Positions 20,945-32,400 of a stretch of 59,382 bases of DNA are shown here, one piece after another. Source of the DNA: Tubiluchus corallicola (taxonomy: Eukaryota; Priapulida; Priapulimorpha; Priapulimorphida; Tubiluchidae); NCBI GenBank assembly GCA_030141605.1, contig JAQGDQ010000217.1, positions 250,001 to 309,382 of the forward strand, read 5' to 3'. A program made the position numbers and the translations under genes. Each line of letters starts with the position of its first letter. Within the stretch, counting starts at the first letter, position 1. The notes beneath the pieces are model-generated. The model worked only from the letters and a program-made list of their open reading frames with translations. It made no database searches and was not told the origin of the DNA.

Positions 20945-23900
20945 CTAGGCAAATAAACAAATTCATTATAAGAAATAAATAGCTATTAGTATATGCTGAT
21001 GATAACTGTTTTCGTAATTGGGCAAATTCTACATAAAAGTAAAAAATGTGATTTACATTTAATAAATTTAATTTAATTTACACTTCTAATTTAATTTACA
21101 CTTCACATGTACCTTTTCGGAAAAAGGTTGGCAGTACATTAGTTTCCAAAGTCGTGTATTAAACCAGTATCCTTCAAATATTTCTCATGCACTTTATCAA
21201 TTTCTTCACTCATTGCTACAGTAAGATGATTCTTCCAGTCTCCTACTTTACCTAGGCAAATTAAACAAGTTCATTATAAAAAATAAATAGCTATGCTGAT
21301 GATAACTGTTTTCGTAATTGGGCAAATTCCATGTAAAAGTAAAAAGGTAAATGCAATTTACATTTAATAAATTTAATATGATTTACACTATGTGTACCTT
21401 TTCGGAAAAAGGTTGGCGCATCTTTCTTTCGATGTTTGTCGGCATAGGAATAATTTAGTTTTTCATTTTGCCTCATTGTGCTGAATGTTGTTTCTTTTAC
21501 GATAGTCTCTAGTTGTTTTTTTTCCAAATTTTTGCCCAAGAACTTGGCAACTTTTTCCACATGTTCAAGAGGGTCCTGAAGTCAAAGTCAAAGAGTTATT
21601 ATGTGTTTTTATTTTGTACTTATATGTGCCACATATATTATCAAACGAGCTGCCCTAGAAAAGCTTGCTAGGTTACTGTAATACTGCAAAAGTGTTGTGG
21701 AGATTCTATAGTATAGTAAACAATCTATTTTCTATACGCGATGCGCGTAGTAGTTTCTAGATTGTTTATTTGCACTGATATATAAGACGGAACTGGCCGC
21801 TCAAGTTTATTCTCATATTCTCAGATACGCACACTCTCATTTACATGTTTCCAGATTATCACTTGTTTGTACACATTTCGCGTTTCTTCATACTTTGTGT
21901 TGTGGAATTCTCACACAATAAACCAGTTTAATTTGATAACGTGTTTTCTCGTTTTCTCTACGAGCCTTTCGAGAGAAAGAAACAGAACAAAAAGTATAAT
22001 GAAGAAGCTTAGGATTACTGTTCTTTTTTAATGACTCGCACTCTGGTTTTATTTTGTTGCTTTCCCCAGACAAGTAGCTTTAATATCCAACATAACAAAC
22101 CTTTAACATGTGCTCATAGTGTACAAACAGGATGTTGTCCCAGTCTTTGCGATCCCACACTTCTTTGTTATGCTTCCAGTAGCTGCCAAACTGACCTATA
22201 GTGCACAAAAGTTTGGTAAAACCATTGAATGTGCTTGTATTAAAAATAGTTTTGCAAAGGGCTCTAATAATGCCTAATATGCTTTATAATAGAACTATCA
22301 GATTTGTATGACAGACATTAAAAAGTTTGAACTCATACAGAAAATAGGAGTGTACCTAAATGTTGAAAAAGAGCATATACTGGTATGGGGTAGTTTATAA
22401 TTGATAGCTTGTCTGCTTTTTTATGCTTTTGAAGGTTTCTTGATACGAAAGTGAGATATTTAAAAATGTTAGACCCTATTTTATTTGCTGTGTTTGTGCC
22501 AGGCATGTAGAATGCAACTGCTTTTCTCTTTGGCCATTTCTGGCTGATGTTTGCTGTAGTTTGTGCAGTAAATGCGTAAAATATACATGTTGTGATTATG
22601 ATAGTGTACAAAACTAATTCTTTTACAGACTTGTGGTCTTAGGCTACTTGGCACATGGGCCACTTTGCATGACTACTGAGAAAAGTGAGAAGTGCTGCTA
22701 AGGTTTTAACATGACCCTTGCAGACGAGCATTTTGCAAAATTTTGTAGAAGCTGTTGCAGATTTCACAAGCCCTGACTACAGCAATAAAACACAAAAAAT
22801 AAAAGTATGGGAAGAGACATGTACCACAATGCAGTTCTGGAGGAGAAGATATAACTCACTGAATGTTGTCCTCGACATGCTAAAGTAACTGTAGAATTTG
22901 GCACAATCATCTGAAAGTTGTCTAAATAAAATATGATGTTGCCCTTTTTACAAATGGGTATTGCATGTTGTCATCATCCTCGCCAAAGATGTTACCTGTG
23001 ACATTTTCTTCAAAACAAAAACAATGAACACTCTTTATTACTGGTTTTATATAACAGCAGCGCTAAGATGGGAAGACCAGTTACTTAGTGGTGCTTCTCA
23101 GCGGCACTACTAATGTGGCCCATGTGCGAGCAGTCTTACTGTTTCACACTTATTGCAGATTAGTGCATATACGTATTTTCAAAATGTAGAATGTATTGCT
23201 AACTCAACTTACAGGTTTCTTCGAGGAAATCTTGAAAAAATCTCTCAAAAGTTGGTTGTTCTCGAGAATCAAATGGCGGAGACAAAATGAATCCGGTTTC
23301 AAAATGGTAGAATGAAACTAAGGTATCTTTTGGATTCCTGGTTACGTAGATGATCTGAAATATGTGACAGACCTCAGTCCGGTTACATTTTACTGTGAAC
23401 TATTTTTCTCAGCTGCACATAGTTGTAATGTAATGAGTAGTAAGTTCAAATGCAATAAATTCCCTCAATTGTGGATATTTTAACAATTATATTCGACAAA
23501 TTTTTATGCTTCCATTAGATTCCAAATAGACCAAATTTAACACGGCTAAGTTATAATTTGAAAATTATGTTATAGTACGATTCTTAACCAGTTTAACTCT
23601 AACAAATCTAGTTCAAACTGGGCTGGTCTTGGTTGCTTTTCTTAGCTGTCTGTCAAATTAAAATTGGTATAGTGAATATTGAAACATAAACATGCACATG
23701 TTTTTATATTTTCCATTTGTATCTAAAATGCCTTAGTATCAACTAGTCGTTTTGCAGTGGGAACAGAGTTACTATTAGTTCCTCTTTTTGCAACATGTAT
23801 TGCAACCAGCATTGTTGCAAACAATATATGCTATATCAGACTGAACAGCGAAGTGTAAACGATACTACTAGTGTAGTATCCACTGTAGACTCATCCATAA

Positions 23901-25041
23901 AGTGCATTCCTCTTAGATGTAGTACCTTTGGCTGCTTCTTTCTTTCTATGATATCCCCATTGAGCAAGTGTAATGGGATGTGTGTTTTCAGTATCCTTGG
24001 TGATGGTTTAGCTTTCCAGTCAACTTTGCTAGGGTCTCCAATTGTTAACATTCTGGTTGGGTATTCAATCATTGGTACAAGATCTTCCAGAAGTTGCCCC
24101 TTCCATGTAGAGTCTGCGTCGTTCATAATTAGCCAGACAATAGCTTGCATCCATGTTGTACCTGTGTATATGCCAAAACTCGTGTTGAAAACAAGTGAGA
24201 GACGAGATGTTTAAATACAATCAGCTTGCAGCGTGCATTTGCATTTTATTACTGCGTTTGGCATAGATGATCCACATTTGATCTAACAAGCAAAGTGTTT
24301 TATGCTCTGATGATATATTAGGCAGAGCATGACTCATGCAGCTTCAAGATGAGGTCATGATCTTCTGAATAAAAATATTGGTAAATGCTCATTTAGTATA
24401 ATGTGATATGTATAAGAACTTTATTGATGATTGATAGCAGGTTTGTAGGCACTAGGCTAAATATGGCAGTTATTCATTTTAATCTGACTTCTCACCCTTC
24501 CCTTTAATGCAGGGATAACTGAAACTAATTTCCACAAAGATGCCAAGTAAAAGCTGATCATGGTGTTGTCAGTTCAGGTTTGCACATCTTTAAAGCAGCT
24601 GTAAATATTCTGTCCTTTCCAGAAGCACTTGCCTGACCAAGTCACTGTACTGAGGATCCGTAAGCCTACTTTCTAGCAGCATTGCAGGCTCATAGAAAAA
24701 CTCTGCCTATAATCATACCACAATATGTGTTTCTTGCTCCTTCAAGTAGGCGCAACCTAGCTTTACCATTATATGATGATACTAATAAAAAAAATTGTGG
24801 AAGAAGACACTTCATGGGTTTTATTTACGGATAGAACTAGGCAATTGTGTCTGGTACTGCACAGTGTATTATATGAAGTGTTAGAACACTTACCGCATTT
24901 TGGATAAGTTATGATGAAGATGTCATCATCACGTATCTTCATCGATTCTACAGCAGGCATGAATTGCAGAACAGGCTGGGCCAAGTAAATGTCTTTGTAT
25001 GGTACGATTAATTCAGTGGAAGCAACTTTTGTGTCCGCCAT
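20832..25041 (-). CDS. Cytosolic sulfotransferase (SULT family), complete, with duplicated terminal exon
   Basis: Cytosolic sulfotransferases move sulfate from PAPS to hydroxyl or amine groups of small molecules. Exons in order: 24894-25041, 23926-24161, 23213-23354, 22101-22195, 21398-21575, then 21139-21251 (proximal terminal exon) or 20832-20944 (distal copy). Either choice gives exactly 303 codons, the usual family length. Visible motifs: 5'-phosphosulfate loop TYPKCGTTW (residues 45-53), catalytic His110 in KTHIPL, 3'-phosphate site YVTRNPKD with Arg134 and Ser142, a KETTFSTM dimer-motif region, and the terminal PAPS signature RKGKVGDWKN (265-274). All introns are GT-AG and phases agree. 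The subfamily and substrate cannot be named. The sequence cattatcag just before the ATG could be a splice acceptor, so a non-coding first exon may exist. Confidence 0.93.
21139..21251 (-). CDS. Sulfotransferase terminal exon, proximal copy (canonical)
   Basis: Completes RKGKVGDWKN and continues HLTVAMSEEIDKVHEKYLKD to IHDFGN and TAA at 21139-21141. It keeps both glycines of the RKGxxGDWK PAPS-binding signature. The acceptor gcctag ends at 21252. The intron before it is only 146 bp. Confidence 0.92.
21398..21575 (-). CDS. Sulfotransferase exon 5, dimer region and start of RKG signature
   Basis: Starts DPLEHVEKVAKFLGKNLEKK, continues with IVKETTFSTMRQNEKLNYSY and ends FFRK plus one base of Gly. 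The donor gtacac lies at 21397. The last 20 bases of this exon with its donor are also present in the tandem duplication downstream (21113-21132). Confidence 0.92.
22101..22195 (-). CDS. Sulfotransferase exon 4
   Basis: Encodes QFGSYWKHNKEVWDRKDWDN then ILFVHYEHMLK, the conserved GSYW..H...W and the LF..YEDMK-like strand of the family. The acceptor is ctatag at 22196 and the donor gtttgt at 22100. Phase 1 at its start, phase 0 at its end. Confidence 0.92.
22196..23212 (-). other. Sulfotransferase intron 3
   Basis: A 1,017-bp intron with gtaagt donor and tatag acceptor. The short frames inside carry no family similarity. The other introns are 24162-24893, 23355-23925, 21576-22100 and 21252-21397. 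I see no bounded transposon in them. Confidence 0.65.
23213..23354 (-). CDS. Sulfotransferase exon 3, 3'-phosphate binding site
   Basis: Encodes IIYVTRNPKDTLVSFYHFET, then GFILSPPFDSREQPTFERFF and QDFLEET. Arg134 and Ser142 occupy the positions that hold the 3'-phosphate of PAPS. The acceptor is tttcag ending at 23355 and the donor gtaagt at 23212. This exon is too short to stand out as a frame of its own. Confidence 0.92.
23926..24161 (-). CDS. Sulfotransferase exon 2 with catalytic histidine
   Basis: Covers residues 51-128: TTWMQAIVWLIMNDADSTWK through the substrate loops to SPRILKTHIPLHLL. His110 in KTHIPL is the catalytic base position. The donor is AAG/gtacta at 23925. The minus-strand frame runs on past the donor, but that extension has no similarity to the family. 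Confidence 0.92.
24894..25041 (-). CDS. Sulfotransferase exon 1, start codon and PAPS loop first half
   Basis: Starts MADTKVASTELIVPYKDIYL and ends at TYPKC plus one base of Gly, donor gtaagt. The chosen ATG at 25041 gives the standard family N terminus with no signal peptide, fitting a cytosolic enzyme. The next exon at 24161 completes GTTWMQAIVW. Confidence 0.92.
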
Positions 25042-25048
25042 GACACTG

Positions 25049-25816
25049 ATAATGAGAAGTGTAAGTTAATATAGCACGGAGATAGGTTTAGTGAGTTTTA
25101 AGCTTAAATGAAAAGTCATAAAGTTACTATTTTGTTTTTGGCCTTTGGAACTTGGTAAGACAAGACAGTTTATGGGTTAAAATAGTGTAATTATTTGGTG
25201 TCAAGGTCCGTAGCATGTAGCATTCAAAGTTCACGTTGTGTCAGTCTAAACTTATTAGTATTAACGGATAACAGCTCATTTTTATTTGAGAACGTGTTTT
25301 TATATTTACAATAAAGCAGTTGGCAAATCAAAGCAAACTGAGGACAATCTATGCAGTTTGCTGTTTCATAAGTGTTTTGCTACCCTGATTTCAACACCTC
25401 CTCTGAGCTTGCACGAATGTCATTAGCTTGTCATGAAGCTTTGTTCTTGGCCATTTTTGCGAGATACTTCTCCTTTCAAGAATGGAACACTTCAAGGCCA
25501 AATAAGTGAACACATTACTGATCGGAAAGAGAACCATATTGGTAGCAGGCAAGACAGTGGTATGATGAAAAGAAAATAATACAAGCCTCATCTTGTTCAC
25601 ATTAAAAGCAAGCCATTCTTGCTTTTCTTGATGAATTCTTAATTCTTTATTAATTCTTAATTAAAAAGGCATCAGTAAGTAAGTATCTTTTATTAATCAC
25701 CTTTTGTTAGTACTGCATATAACACATTTCCAATATGGCATCTAGATTGTCCTGAGGCTTCTATCTGCTGTAAAATTACATTATTATAATAGTACTGATG
25801 GCATACTAATGGCTAC
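25049..25816. other. Region upstream of sulfotransferase, nothing assigned
   Basis: It should contain the sulfotransferase promoter and perhaps a non-coding exon, but I see no clear TATA box or CpG-rich stretch. A local A/T repeat of the type attcttaattctttattaa lies near 25630-25665. Confidence 0.4.
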
Positions 25817-25868
25817 ATATATATATATACACATACATATACCTATATTATATATATAATTAGATACA
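25817..25868. repeat. AT-rich microsatellite next to LINE 3' end
   Basis: Runs of TA, with CATA variants, lie on the 3' side of the minus-strand LINE at 26171-28327. A simple-repeat tail is common for non-LTR elements, but whether this one belongs to the element is not certain. Confidence 0.6.
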
Positions 25869-26323
25869 AGTGCTTATTTATGTATATAGTATAATATATA
25901 TAAGTTATTAAGACTAACAGGCGATTGGGGTATAGACATAACATAAAATACAATTTCAGAAGTAGCAATGCAGTAATATATATAAAGATGACATTATTAT
26001 TATTTCTGTAGCAAGATTCATGGTTAGTATTTACTGTAAGTTGGGGGTTTAGATTTTGAGCATATATAATAAGCGAGATTTTACCATTCATATGTATATA
26101 TACTGTTTGGTGAGTTCAACTTGAGTGGAAAGTAGTAGTTTAAGTTTTAGTTATGTAAGCAATTCCAAGGTTAGGTATGTAGAGAAATAAGCATGTTTTT
26201 GTAATTTGAGACAAGGTAATTAAGAGATTTGTTTTTGAACTTCTGATTAATAGAGTTCCAAATTCGTGGGCCTTGGTACTTGAGCAAACGTTGAGCTTTG
26301 GTTGTATGGCATTTTTTGACACT

Positions 26324-27435
26324 CTAAGTGTTACTTGATGCAAAGCGCGTTTGGTAGTTATCATATATTAATTTCAAAGTTTGCGTATCTAGGTAGTACC
26401 GAAGTTTAAAAAGTAATCCCGTTATTTTACTAATTTTATACGTTATATGTTTTATGTGTGTACTCCAGTTGAGCTTGCTATCGATGAAAACACTTAGATA
26501 TTTTATACCATTGGACCGACTAATACTTATATTATTAATATTAATTTGGAAGTTGTCTACATCTGGATTGGGTTTTTGATTTGAAAAGAGAATAAACTTA
26601 GTTTTTTGATAGTTTAATGCTAGTTTATTTGCTTTTAGCCAGGTAACAATTTTATTTAATTGTAGTTTGATAGCATTTTGTAGATTATGGATATCAGATC
26701 CAGCCATAAATAGGTTAGCATCATCCATGTATCAAGGTTAGTACTATCAGGGAGGTCATTAATATACAATAAAAATAATAATGGTCCTAAGGTAGAGCCC
26801 TGAGGAATCCCAAATGTGACTTGAGCCAATTTAGATTTTGTATCCCCAATGGCAGTAAACTGTTTGCGATTCGTAAGATAGGAAGCAAAGAATTCAAGTG
26901 CATGGCTTTTTATACCATAGTGGCTAAGTTTATCGATTAGTATATTGTGTGGGACAGTATCAAATACATTTTGTAGATCCAGAAAAAATGCACACGTATA
27001 CAATTTATTATCAACATTTTCTAGTATTCTGTCGAGCAATTCAGTTGTAGCAAGAGCAGTAGAGTATGTTTTCCGAAAACCAAACTGAAAATCCGTTAGT
27101 ATGCTAAATTTTCTTAAGAAAAGGTCAAGACGATTAGATAGTAATTTTTCAAAAATTTTTGATATTGCGGAAAGTAATGAAACAGGTCTATAATTATTTA
27201 ATTCATTTGGTGATTCAGCTTTGTATATTGGAACAATTTTAGCAATTTTTAGCTTATCAGGAAATACAGCTGCAACTGATTTATTAACTAGATCAGTTAG
27301 CAGTGGAGAAAGTACATGACTAATTATTTTGTAGTATTGGATTGGTATCTCATCTGGTCCTGAAGATTTATTACTATTAAGGTTATTTATCTCATTAAGA
27401 ATTTCCTGTTCATGAATTGGGGCAATGGAAAACAT
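26324..27435 (-). pseudogene. LINE reverse transcriptase, frameshifted
   Basis: Fingers and palm are readable as one frame of 259 codons to about 26735. The active-site motif reads Y-M-D-D (26720-26731) in a second frame that continues ANLFMAGSDIHNLQNAIKLQ and WLKANKLALNYQKTKFILFS. A small indel between about 26731 and 26760 separates the frames. Most non-LTR elements have FADD or YADD at this place, so the Met may be a mutation. Confidence 0.85.
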
Positions 27436-27472
27436 GTTTTGTACATAAAGTCATTATGACTAGTGTTAGTTT

Positions 27473-28327
27473 TTACATTTTAGTAGCTAGCATATTATCT
27501 ACAGAGGTAAAATGTTCATTGAAAGCATCACATATAATTGCCTGATTACTTGTTTCCATTCCATAGACTTTAATTTTATTAGGTAAGATGGCATCTTTGT
27601 TTTTATGATTAGCTAAGTCATTTATGGTGATCCATATTTTTCTAGTGTTGTTTTTATTGGTTTCCAGTAGGTTTTTATAATATTGTTTTTTAGCCTTCTC
27701 TTTAGTATGATTTAACGCATTAGAGTAAGTTTTGTAGTAATTTTGTTTATACAGGTTGTTAGAAAATTTATGCGTTTTATGTAATTTATTTCTAGTCTTT
27801 ATTGATTTTAAAAGTTTGGCAGTTATCCATGGTTTTTTATATGTTTTGGTTTGTCGCCTGGAAAGAGTTTTAAAAGGCAAGTGCTTATTAACTAAACTAC
27901 TCAGGATGTCAAAAAATACATTAAAGGCTCCATTAATGTGTAGAGTAGAATCGTCGATAGTATTAAAAACTTCATTTAATTCGCAAATAAAATTTTCCTT
28001 CACAAAATTAGTTTTATCCCTTATTACTACCTTGTGATTTTTTCGTTTAGATAAAGACTTGTTAATAATTGCAAAAACAGGTAAATGATCTGCTACTTCA
28101 TAAGGTACGATACCAGGGGTTATAGGATTTACTAAATCATTAGTATATATGTGATCGATCAAATTTTGGGATCTATTGGTGATCGAAGTAGGTTTGGTGG
28201 TTAAAGGGAAAAAGCAGTTGGCATAGATCATTGCAAGATAGTTAGATACAAGAGTTTTGCTTTCATGGTGTAGCAGATTTATGTTAAAAGCCCCACAGAT
28301 GTACGCACATGAGTCAATACGCATCAC
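27473..28327 (-). pseudogene. LINE endonuclease C-terminal part and linker
   Basis: An open frame of 284 codons starting within the endonuclease. SNYLAMIYANCFFPLTTKPT, LIDHIYTND and DHLPVF are the late APE-domain motifs; the final DHLPV contains the catalytic Asp-His pair. The following Lys- and Asn-rich stretch (KKPWITAKLLKSIKTRNKLH) is the usual linker to the reverse transcriptase. In the motif GDFN the Asp is replaced by Ala (GAFN). Confidence 0.85.
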
Positions 28328-28330
28328 GGA

Positions 28331-29375
28331 GAACAGTGGCCGTTTTCCATTGTTAACTTATAATAGTTTTGAACATTCAGTTTTAGGCGCACTTTCTTTG
28401 CTCTTGGCGTTCATTTTGTTACCCAGAAGCGTGTGTCAAAATCCAAGTTTGTACAGCGGCTCCTGTGATCTCTGGAGAAGTTATGTATATTGCGTTTTGT
28501 CACGTCGTTGAGAGGGTATTGACTCATGTGCTAAGCTGCCGTGACTCGTCGCCACGTGTTCAGTTTCTCTCTCTTCCTCCCGCATATACAGTGAGCGCTC
28601 AACTGGCTTCAGGAAACTGCGAGATGGAAATAGCTCCTCTTTCTGAACAAGCAGCTGAACACTGGACTAGAGTTATGCTGTAATTGCACACTGAAACCGA
28701 TTCTGGTTGAGCTGCCTATGTTATCCTTGTTTCCTAATCCAAGAAGAGTGGTTTCTTCTTGGAGGAACTTGTAAAAACTTGTGGTGCGGTTCTGCATAAC
28801 CTCGCTGTAGCGAGCGGCAGTGCTGTCTTCTAGTTCTGAGTGACGTGCAAGTTTCTTCAGAATTGTTATGTCATGTGGTGATGATATGTAATTAAAGCTC
28901 AGTTGTGTTTTTGCTGATACAGAGCGGACGTGTGTCTCTGAAAAAATGAGTCAGGTATAATCTAATGCAGTCCTAACTGTACAATTTGTGGTAAAGCAAG
29001 AAGAAAGGAAATTTATTCAAGAAATTTACCTCAGTGTTAATTAATGACCATTATTACTATGATATTGAATTAGGCATAGTGTCAGACTAGTTGAATTACT
29101 GAGTTGACCTTAAATTAGTAATCCGTTTGGACGCTTGAAATTACAGTGAATCATAATTGTGAAGTGCTGTAAGTAAGGATAAGGTTATAATAATTAAATT
29201 AATTATATATCTGTTAGTAGTGATTAATGAAATTCAATTTAGTCAATATTTAGTATTGCAGTAAAATTACAATAAAAAAATATTTTCGTTCACACATTTA
29301 AGAGAATTTTATTTTTGTGGAGCAAATCTTTGTGGCACTACAAGGATAAAATTTTGGGCCTGTTCTGTCATGTTG
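28331..29375. other. Less AT-rich region with no recognised gene
   Basis: From about 28380 to 28900 the base composition is more balanced than in the neighbouring DNA, with a CACGTG at about 28554. Short frames on both strands (28465-28683 plus, 28609-28797 minus) have no recognisable family. It could hold a promoter or a non-coding first exon of the downstream kinase gene, but nothing in the sequence proves that. Confidence 0.35.
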
Positions 29376-29447
29376 AACTGGTCGCTCAGATGGCAGGGTA
29401 TGATAGTTATAATCTCAGGGTCTCGTGTTCAAGTCTCGACTGGTTTA
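29376..29447 (+). repeat. tRNA-like sequence (tRNA-derived SINE head or tRNA relic)
   Basis: An A-box-like GTCGCTCAGATGGC is followed about 40 bases later by a B-box-like GTGTTCAAGTCTC, the spacing of a tRNA internal promoter. The middle (AGTTATAATCTC) resembles an anticodon arm with TAT. The acceptor and anticodon stems do not pair well, so it is not a working tRNA. A SINE head or a decayed tRNA copy are both possible. Confidence 0.45.
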
Positions 29448-32400
29448 CAGTTTTTCATCTTCTGCTTTCTTCAGCTCATTACCCACAACGGTAATAATTG
29501 TTATGAAATAAACCGCAATGGTCAGGCATTCACAGTCATAATCCATTTAATGAAAAAAAGCACAATTTAGCAAGTTTATTCTTGGCTTTGAGTCCAGAAT
29601 ACGTTGTTATCATTTGAAATTGGTTTACAAAGGTATCACTAAGGTATCACTTTCTTGTACAGTATTTTGTACAGTTCAGTATTCTGATTGCAAGGATCCA
29701 GCCCAAAGGCTAGCTCAACAAAGATGATTAGAACGGGACCAAAATCTAACTCGTTGTCCTCTAAGTTGAGTTTTTTCATTTATTAACAGTAATTACGAAA
29801 AATAGCCGAAAATTGGCAAACGAAATAAGCTCAGTAACACCATACATGCAGCTACTGTGGATATTGTGAATAAACTTCATGTATGTGATTTTATTAAAAC
29901 AAGTTCTCTGAGTGGCATTCGAAATTTTGAGGTTCAATGAGTTTTTTCTGTGGTTGAAATATTACAGTAGTTATGTTGAGGTTCAATGTGTTCTTACTTA
30001 TGATGTAGAAAGTGAGTGGTGCTTATCTGGACGCTAGATAGAAAAGGGGCTGGTACATGGTATTGTACAACATTGAGTCCCAATTTACATAATCTTACTA
30101 GCTTAGTGGTTGTCAGAGTATGACATCATTCACCTTCCATGCCTGATTTTATCGGTTCCTTTCCTATTACTGTCTATAGGTAATAATCTTTTCTTCATTA
30201 TCCTCTTAACAGTGATCACCAACAAAAGAATTAAAGTTGTGAAAATAAATTTCTTTTCAGTCGTTTATTCTTTTTCTCCTCTGACTCATTCTTTTTTGCC
30301 TTGCCATTCCCATTTGTGAATCACAGTACTAACTGAAAACAGTAAATTACCAAATTTACCAAAAAACTACGTGACTTATGTAATAATGTCAATGTATCCT
30401 GCATGCATAGATAAATCAGCAAGTTGCTGTGGAATGTGCTAAAGGGTGAAACTTATCACTCAGCGTTTTAGATTTTCATTAGATTGTGAAGGATTGTTAG
30501 TCAATACGTCTGGCTTCTGATTGTGCAATGCACGCTTGTGGAATTGCCTGCTGACTGAGATCTGGACGCTGCGTCTTGTCTGCTGTACCTACAGATGAAG
30601 CCATATAGTTCTCAGCAGACTCCCGTTTATTTGCGCTATTAAAATATTATTGTTGTCAGAAGCTGAAACTGTTTCGTTTTTCGGAAGGCAGTGAGATCTG
30701 GAACTTCAGAGCTTATCTGGTTTAAGCGTGTTTTTATTTCAAGCGAGCTTTGCTGCTTTCTAAGAGCCTTGAAACCACTGTAGACGTGTATGAACAATAA
30801 AAGTTGTCATTGTTGTCGTTATCGTTTTCATCGTCGCCCGAAAAATTGCTTGTATATTTTTGTGTAACGTTTGCATGTACATTTATTTACAAACTAATGC
30901 CAATCTTTTAGAGATAGCGTTGAGCTTACACATTAAAATATCACGAATGTACTTTTTTGCTAAATGTAACATTGTTGTATGTACTAACAAAACGTTTTTA
31001 CATGTACTACTTTTTTAGAATGGCAGTGGTGGTTGTGAATGTATTAACTAACTACGAAAAAATACTTTTCCCACTAAGGAGTTAATGGGAGAGGAATTGT
31101 GCTAGTGTCTGTAGAAATGGATTGGATTATGTTACATATTTGGTAAGTCTGCATTTTTGACGAATTCTCTAGACTTAAAAACAGGGTCCTGGCTTGGCTT
31201 CTTTCTCTAGCAGGTTCATTTACTGTTTTGGAAACTTTCGTTCTCAGAAGATAATTTACAAACACTGTGACCTGAACACGAATAAGGAAATTGCACAAGT
31301 TATAGAATAGTATTATGAAAGTCAAACTTATGAAGTTTCTGAAATGGTAGGCGTTTCCGTAGATACAGTAGAAACAGGCAAAAGTGTCAAAATCTTTTTG
31401 ACCTGCAAGGAAGAATGCCAAGGAAATAGCCAATTATTATGACTTTTGCCCAGACAGTATCAATATCTTAAGATTGGTTGGCTTGACAGATGATTACATG
31501 TAATGCAAAATATTTGGTACAAGTTGTGGAACCTTAGTGAAGGCCTGGGGTCAAGAGTTTCTTGGTAACACTTCATTTATTAGTGCTATCTATTTTGCAG
31601 TTTTGATTGGTCTTGTCTCATTGGATTGGGTAGCCCTATAATTAGTGAATGCTAGGACAGATGTCGTAATGCTGTTACAGAGGTCCCCACTATGCATCCC
31701 CTATCACTTTGTTTTGGTGGCAATATTAAGTGTTAAGGGATTTACAGACTGTCAGACTTCTATCTAAAAATAGGTATGCTGGTTTAACTGTAAAAGTTTT
31801 CTGAACTCGTCAAATGGTTTCATTTCTGATATATCTGTAACTGAGTGTTTAATTAATCTGGTTGTAACAACAGAAAAATAGCTTATTCTTTCCCATAGTC
31901 GCTGCGCTATCATGTTGTTTGTGGCTTTCCTAATGGATTTTGGAAATTATTCAAAAAGACTACTCAAGATTCAATGAATGACATAGCAGAAATTTGATTT
32001 GTCATTTAGTTGGTTTCATTAAGCTGACTTGAATGCTGAATTTTAAACATGCTGAACAGGACTTCAACTGGTGGAGCATCTTGTGAACTATTACTGCCAG
32101 TAGCTTTTACTGATGCAAAATTGCTCATAAATTTATAAATCATTGGAAAATTACCAACTCAGTGGAAGAGAGTTTAGTCTGTTGTTTAGAAAATGAGGCA
32201 AGATGTAGCTATACTGTAGCTATGTAGCTATAGCAGCTAATGCTGCTATGTAAATTATTTTAATGATTTTAACTCCATGATTAGGCCACAGAGGTGAGAT
32301 GCTTCTGGATCAAACATTTCTGAAGCACTGTTTAACAAACAGAATATTTTACCATTATTTAGGGAATAAATGAGCAAACACTGAAACCCAGTTAACAGAA

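Larger units (their letters stand above)
20829..21417 (-). repeat. Tandem duplication of terminal exon, intron and end of exon 5
   Basis: Copy at 20829-21132 and copy at 21136-21417 align over their whole length: terminal exon, the short intron and the last 20 bases of exon 5 with its donor (ccttttcggaaaaaggttgg on the plus strand). The offset is 307 bp at the left end. The junction ggcagtacattag joins exon-5 sequence directly to the region after the stop codon. Indels in the intron separate the copies; the exons are about 90 percent identical. Confidence 0.92.
26100..28330 (-). mobile_element. LINE (CR1/L2/Jockey-like non-LTR retrotransposon), truncated and broken
   Basis: Minus-strand order: C-terminal part of an APE endonuclease (28327-27473) with GAFNINLL for the usual GDFN, LIDHIYTND and VADHLPVF; then a reverse transcriptase (27435-26656) with SSGPDEIP, NYRPVSLLSAISKIFEKLL, FFLDLQNVFDTV and GIPQGSTLGPLLFLLYINDL; the active-site motif in another frame at 26720-26731; thumb-like sequence to about 26324; and the C-terminal motif GPRIWNSI (about 26260) ending at a TAA at 26171-26173. 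The element lacks the first part of the endonuclease, carries at least two frame shifts, and has an internal deletion between about 26360 and 26290. It cannot move by itself. Confidence 0.9.

Noticed and set aside
28257-28683. Plus-strand frames at 28257-28511 and 28465-28683 as a gene
   Set aside because: No known motif. The first overlaps the start of the minus-strand LINE. Codon pattern and splice sites do not support a protein.
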